DNA from: an uncultured Bacteroidales bacterium
GTDB taxonomy: Bacteria > Bacteroidota > Bacteroidia > Bacteroidales > UBA932
Length of the DNA: 64,000 nucleotides
Direction of reading: 5' to 3'
Assembly: GCA_946405435.1 (NCBI GenBank)
Contig: CAMJHF010000015.1
Location: 1 to 64,000, forward strand
In this document: piece by piece, positions 60,183 to 64,000 of the stretch
How positions within the stretch are numbered: position 1 is the stretch's first letter
Layout of the letters: every line of letters begins with the position of its first letter
The notes under the pieces: generated by a model
What the model was told of the DNA's origin: nothing
The model's input: the letters and a program-made list of their open reading frames with translations, nothing else
The model's database searches: none
Position numbers and translations under genes: made by a program

Positions 60183-61895
60183 TTAATATCCGGGATTCTG
60201 CGTAAGGTTGGGGCAAACTACCCTCTCGTTCTCCGGGATGGGGAAGAGATACTCACGGGGTACGAAAGCTCCTCTCTGGTTGATTGTAAAGTACTCCGGA
60301 TAGTTCTCGATGTCAGCGATGTTGATAGCCGAACTTGCAGTCATGTGCGGGCGGAAGTCCTTGGGCCAGGGCCAGTAGCCGGTAGCCTCGTTCTTGGCGC
60401 TCTGCTCATTGCCGGGCAGGCCGTAGATGGGCATGGTGAAGCACTCTTCGGCCATTCTCCAGCGCATGACGTCGAACCAGCGGCGGTTCTCCCAGGCAAG
60501 CTCGCAGCGGCGTTCGTTGCGAAGGATCTTGCGGAGGGCCGTCTGATTGGTCTCGGTGATGGCGGGATACTTAGAGGTCTCGTCGACCCTGCAGTTGTAG
60601 GCGCGGGCGCGGATGCTGTTGACGGCATTGAACAGGTTGGCGTCGATCTCGCCGAGTTCCATCTTGGATTCGGCATACATCAGGAGCACGTCGGCGTAGC
60701 GGATGATGCGCATGGGGGTGTCGGTCAGACGGTCGTCGATCCATTCCTCGTCAATTCCCTTCTTGAGCACCAGTCCGTTGTAGGAGCAGTCCTTGGACAC
60801 AGGCTTGGTGTCGTTGTTCTTGACCATCTTGCCGGTGGAAACCTGAAGGGTCTGGGTTGCGCTGGGACGGGGATTGTAGATATAGTCCATGAACTCGGAG
60901 TCGAACGGAACGATGAGTTCGCTAAGACGGGGGTCACGGTTTGCAAAAGGATGTGCCGGGTCGTACAGAGGCGAATCCTCGACGTTCTTGCCGTCCGTGC
61001 AGGTATATGCAAAGAACAGCTGCCATGTGGGCTGGGCCACGGAGGTGCCGCCGTTGTTGCGGGGATAGAAGCTGCGGGTGGCAGCCTCGTCGTAGGAGTG
61101 GATGCCAAGCTCGTTTGATGCGGGCAGTACGAAGATGAACTCGGGGCTCGTCTTGGTCTTGGATAGGAAGAGCTCGCGGTAGTCTTTGTGCAGGGAATAT
61201 ACTCCCAGGTCCATGCAGGCCTTGGCTGCGTCGGCGCAGGTCTTCCAGTCGTTCATGAACAGGGCGGCGCGTGCCTTCATGGCAAGGGCTGCACCCTTGG
61301 TGGCACGCTGGGCCTTGGTGTAGGAAACCGGCAGTGCGGCGGCAGCGTCATCGAAGTCCTGGTAAATCTTCTCCAGGATGTAGTTGCGGTCGATGCGGCC
61401 CATCTTGTAGGCATCATCCAGAGTGATGTACTCATCGTAATAGGGCACATCTCCGAAAAGCGTGATTAGATAGGTGTAGAAGGAGGCCCTGAAGAACTTG
61501 GCCTCGCCGACGTACTGGGTTATCTGGGCCTCGGATAGGTTGTCCTTGGCGTTGTCTATGCTTTGGATTATGGTGTTGGCGCGGGCTATGCCCTTGTAGT
61601 AGGCCGCCCAGTGCTTGGCGCCTTCGCCCCATGTGGTGGAGATGGTTCCTCCAAGCCAGTCATAAGTCTGGGTGCGCTGGTTCCAGTCGTCGGTCCAGCG
61701 GTCGGTGGCCCACAGGCGCCAAGCCTCTGTGTACCACATGGTGGGAGAGTACAGGGCGTTGAGCGACACTTCAAGCTCCTGGGCCGTCGAGTACCAGTTT
61801 TCGCTGGAACCCTGGCTCCTGGGGCTGAGGTCGAGGTTCACGCAGGAGCTCAGCAGGGCCGCTGCGGCAAAAGCTGTGAAAATATATTTTTTCAT
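60183..61895 (-). CDS. susD: SusD/RagB family nutrient-binding lipoprotein
   Basis: 570 aa from ATG 61895. Signal peptide with lipobox LSSC; TPR-rich SusD fold (SSENWYSTAQELEVSLNALY, GEAKFFRASFYTYLITLFGD, LRNERRCELAWENRRWFDVM, IPENERVVCPNLTQNPGY). Surface partner of the SusC channel. The substrate is not predictable; no glycoside hydrolase lies in the visible part. Confidence 0.93.
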   Translation of the reverse strand: MKKYIFTAFAAAALLSSCVNLDLSPRSQGSSENWYSTAQELEVSLNALYSPTMWYTEAWRLWATDRWTDDWNQRTQTYDWLGGTISTTWGEGAKHWAAYYKGIARANTIIQSIDNAKDNLSEAQITQYVGEAKFFRASFYTYLITLFGDVPYYDEYITLDDAYKMGRIDRNYILEKIYQDFDDAAAALPVSYTKAQRATKGAALAMKARAALFMNDWKTCADAAKACMDLGVYSLHKDYRELFLSKTKTSPEFIFVLPASNELGIHSYDEAATRSFYPRNNGGTSVAQPTWQLFFAYTCTDGKNVEDSPLYDPAHPFANRDPRLSELIVPFDSEFMDYIYNPRPSATQTLQVSTGKMVKNNDTKPVSKDCSYNGLVLKKGIDEEWIDDRLTDTPMRIIRYADVLLMYAESKMELGEIDANLFNAVNSIRARAYNCRVDETSKYPAITETNQTALRKILRNERRCELAWENRRWFDVMRWRMAEECFTMPIYGLPGNEQSAKNEATGYWPWPKDFRPHMTASSAINIADIENYPEYFTINQRGAFVPREYLFPIPENERVVCPNLTQNPGY

Positions 61896-61913
61896 TGTCA
61901 TTGCTGTTAGAGA

Positions 61914-63323
61914 TTATTCTACAACCTTGATCATGGGATGCTCCTTGACGGAGTAGTGCGGAGTGTTGGCGTTGCAGTCTTCGCCCGCGAAACGAAGGGC
62001 GTGGGACTTGTTGATCAGAGTCACGGGAGCACCGTCCATGCAACCGGCATTGGATGTGGCGGTGATGCGGAATATGGCCGCTTCGGTGTCCTTGGAGAGC
62101 GTGACCACGGGGTTGATGACGGTGTTGGTCTGGTTACCGGCACCATCGGCATAAGTAAGCTCGACATTGTACTTGAATCCGTCGCCTTCCTTGGCGGTTC
62201 CTGCAACCTTCCACTCGTCGCCGTCCAGATACTCGACCAGCCAGTACTTCATGACAAAGAAGTTGTTGGGCCTGAGCACGAAGTAGAGGGAGAGCTTGGT
62301 GCCTGCGGCCAGAGGAGCGTCGTTCTCGGTGTAGGCGGTCCAGAGGATGTAGTCGTCTTTGTAGGTGCCGTACACGACCGGCTCGCCATAGCTTCCGATG
62401 GACCTCTTGCAACGTTTGTGGGCCGCATCCAATATGCCTGCGGCGGCCTTGTCGATACCGTTGTAGTACTCCAGACGGCCCTTTCCGGACACGTTGGGCT
62501 CTACCCATACGCCGCCGTTGCCGGGAGCGTCCGCCAGGTCGTCAGCAGTGGCTTCGTTGAAGTGGGCGGCAAGAATGTCAACCTGCGATGTGGCGAAGTA
62601 CCATTCGGCAAGCACAGTGCCTGGAGCGGGCTTGACGGCCTCTTTCTCGTCCTTGGCGGCTTCCTGGGTAATCGTGATCGTGTAGGAGTTGTTGCGTACC
62701 TCCGTAGAAGCGGTGCTCACGGTGAGTGTGGCGGAAACTTCGGCTTTCTCCGTGTTGGCAGGGAAGCTTACGGTGACGGTGGCGCTGCCCTTACCGGAAG
62801 CCGGATCGGGAACGAATGCGGCGTTGCTGCTGGTAATCGTCCACTCGACAGCCTCGTCGGCCGTAACGCTTACTACTGCGGAAGTCTCCTTGGCCGCTAC
62901 ATTCACAGCTTCGGGGCCCGCTGAGAAATCTTTGTACTTGACAGGTTCGACATCTTTCTCGCTGCCTTCCTGCACCACGTCGAAGCTGGTGACGGAAATA
63001 ATGAGCTCCTTGTCGATGATGGAAAGGTGTGCGGCGCGTGCTACGGCGGAAGTATTGGCCTTGACGGATACGGTCACTACGCTGTCGGCCTGCGAGATGC
63101 TCAGCCAGTCGGCGGTCTTGGGCGCTGACACTGTGAATGCCGGGCTGCGGTGCACGGTGGCGGTCAGGGTGCCGCCCTCGGCAGGGATCCTGTCGGTGGT
63201 GGACAGCTCCACGCTCGCACGGCTTCCGGCGTATTCTGTAACCTCGTTCTCGGGGTTGATGGCCGGCGTGCAGGCGGCTAATGCAAGAGCTGCGCAGAGG
63301 AATATGCTAATATACTTTTTCAT
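61914..63323 (-). CDS. BACON-domain surface lipoprotein between susC and susD
   Basis: 469 aa. Lipobox LAAC. Two tandem BACON-like domains (GSRASVELSTTDRIPAEGGT, LTATVHRSPAFTVSAPKTAD; SAVVSVTADEAVEWTITSSN) and a C-terminal ~230-residue domain (PGTVLAEWYFATSQVDILAA). Unusual position: most loci have susD directly after susC. Confidence 0.8.
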   Translation of the reverse strand: MKKYISIFLCAALALAACTPAINPENEVTEYAGSRASVELSTTDRIPAEGGTLTATVHRSPAFTVSAPKTADWLSISQADSVVTVSVKANTSAVARAAHLSIIDKELIISVTSFDVVQEGSEKDVEPVKYKDFSAGPEAVNVAAKETSAVVSVTADEAVEWTITSSNAAFVPDPASGKGSATVTVSFPANTEKAEVSATLTVSTASTEVRNNSYTITITQEAAKDEKEAVKPAPGTVLAEWYFATSQVDILAAHFNEATADDLADAPGNGGVWVEPNVSGKGRLEYYNGIDKAAAGILDAAHKRCKRSIGSYGEPVVYGTYKDDYILWTAYTENDAPLAAGTKLSLYFVLRPNNFFVMKYWLVEYLDGDEWKVAGTAKEGDGFKYNVELTYADGAGNQTNTVINPVVTLSKDTEAAIFRITATSNAGCMDGAPVTLINKSHALRFAGEDCNANTPHYSVKEHPMIKVVE

Positions 63324-63335
63324 CTTTGCTGGTGT

Positions 63336-64000
63336 TTAGAAGGTAATCTGTGCTCCTACGGTGAAGGTCCTGGTCATGTATGCACTCAGGTTGGTGTAGG
63401 ATTCAGGATCCCAGCCCTGGGGGAATGCATCGATGGAGAAAGGATCGGTTGCACTGCCGTACAGGCGGATCCTCTGCATCTTGACAGCCTTGGTGATGCG
63501 CTCGGGCAGGGTGTAGCTCAGGGTGATGTTCTTCATGCGGAAATAGCCGCCGTTGAAGAGCCAGTAGTCGGAGGTCTGCTCGTAGTCGTTCTTGGCAGAG
63601 TTGGTGAGGGTTGCACGGGGGTACAGGGCCTTGGCGTTCTGCTCGTCGGTCTTGTAGCGGCTCCAGTAGTGCTTGTCGTATTCCAGAGGGAAAGTGTAGG
63701 CGTCACCGTCGCGGTATACCATGGCCTGACCTTTCCATGCCAGCACTTTGCCCACGCCCTGGAAGGTCATGGACAGATCCCAGTTCTTCCAGCCCAGGTT
63801 GATGTTGCCACCGAACTGGTAGTGTGGAGACGAGCTGCCGAGGACTTCGCGGTCGTAGGTGGCATTGACGATGCCGTCGGGGACGGGGTTGCCGGGTGTG
63901 CCTTCGGGACCGTCGAGGTCTTTATACTCGATGTTGCCGAGGCCCACGCTGGGATAGAGCTTGGCGCTGTTGGCAAGCTGCTCGTCGGTGAGGTAGAGGC
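63336..64000 (-). CDS. susC: SusC/RagA family TonB-dependent transporter (3' part)
   Basis: C-terminal ~220 residues of a SusC-type barrel. The frame continues to the window edge (LYLTDEQLANSAKLYPSVGL upstream of the track start). Typical NIEYKDLDG, FGGNINLGWKNWDLSMTFQG, YFRMKNITLSYTLPERITKA and terminal FTVGAQITF. First visible gene of the leftward SusCD operon; its 5' part lies outside. Confidence 0.93.
   Translation of the reverse strand, partial: LYLTDEQLANSAKLYPSVGLGNIEYKDLDGPEGTPGNPVPDGIVNATYDREVLGSSSPHYQFGGNINLGWKNWDLSMTFQGVGKVLAWKGQAMVYRDGDAYTFPLEYDKHYWSRYKTDEQNAKALYPRATLTNSAKNDYEQTSDYWLFNGGYFRMKNITLSYTLPERITKAVKMQRIRLYGSATDPFSIDAFPQGWDPESYTNLSAYMTRTFTVGAQITF

Overview
The window looks like chromosomal DNA of a GC-rich member of the Bacteroidales (Bacteroidota). 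The evidence is a SusC/SusD pair with BACON lipoproteins, an ECF sigma/FecR/TonB-receptor operon, a FeoA-FeoB fusion, a DUF4249 lipoprotein, two DUF4252 proteins, a DUF5686 protein, and many promoters with the Bacteroidota -7 box TAnnTTTG (several with TTTG 19-21 nt upstream). I cannot name the genus; an uncultured gut lineage is a guess.

Layout. 0-3.4 kb: end of the ribosomal-protein operon (rpoA 3' part, rplQ) and a membrane pyrophosphatase (hppA). 3.4-8.7 kb: ECF sigma, FecR anti-sigma, lipoprotein, TonB receptor and DUF4249 lipoprotein, a cell-surface-signalling uptake operon. 8.6-10.7 kb: an AroD-AroA fusion. 10.8-16.4 kb: an accessory island beside tRNA-Leu(CAA), with two ~300-bp direct repeats plus degraded copies, a PHD antitoxin with a broken RelE-type toxin, a sigma/anti-sigma/DUF4252 operon, a truncated YbjQ gene, a Bro-N gene and gene scars. 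16.4-25.4 kb: a lipoprotein with a coupled 52-aa ORF, ZIP transporter and acyltransferase, a dead TonB-receptor tail, AraC regulator and SDR, an ORF6N gene between two repeat arrays, and an oxidative-stress operon (ferritin-like, glutathione peroxidase, OhrR-type MarR). 25.4-35.7 kb: mostly housekeeping and envelope genes (tricorn-like protease, endonuclease, deoD, feoAB). 35.7-38.9 kb: a repeat-rich intergenic region and the pseudouridine catabolism pair psuG/psuK. 39-48.3 kb: a sulfatase fusion, sufB-pnuC-sufC-sufD-ispE, and a DUF5686 protein. 48.3-53.9 kb: ALDH and SDR, rimM, rpsP, pgk and an RlmI-like methyltransferase. 54-64 kb: repeat arrays, then a leftward SusCD locus with BACON lipoproteins and two metallo-beta-lactamase lipoproteins, followed by a fimbrillin-like lipoprotein with a coupled 46-aa ORF.

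The most unusual content is not protein-coding. Four separate arrays of tandem hairpins have an exact 51-bp period. Their stem sequences differ between arrays, but each hairpin has a 13-nt loop with GCCRA at the same position. Each array follows the 3' end of a gene and is in sense orientation relative to it. A second novelty is a GC-rich element inserted in frame in two unrelated genes (aroD-aroA and the methyltransferase). In both genes the element ends in an inverted copy of the adjacent host codons, so the mRNA can fold into a long hairpin. A third is a pair of operators bracketing the promoter of the OhrR-type operon. Sigma-like promoters often sit only 4-9 nt upstream of the start codon, which predicts leaderless mRNAs.
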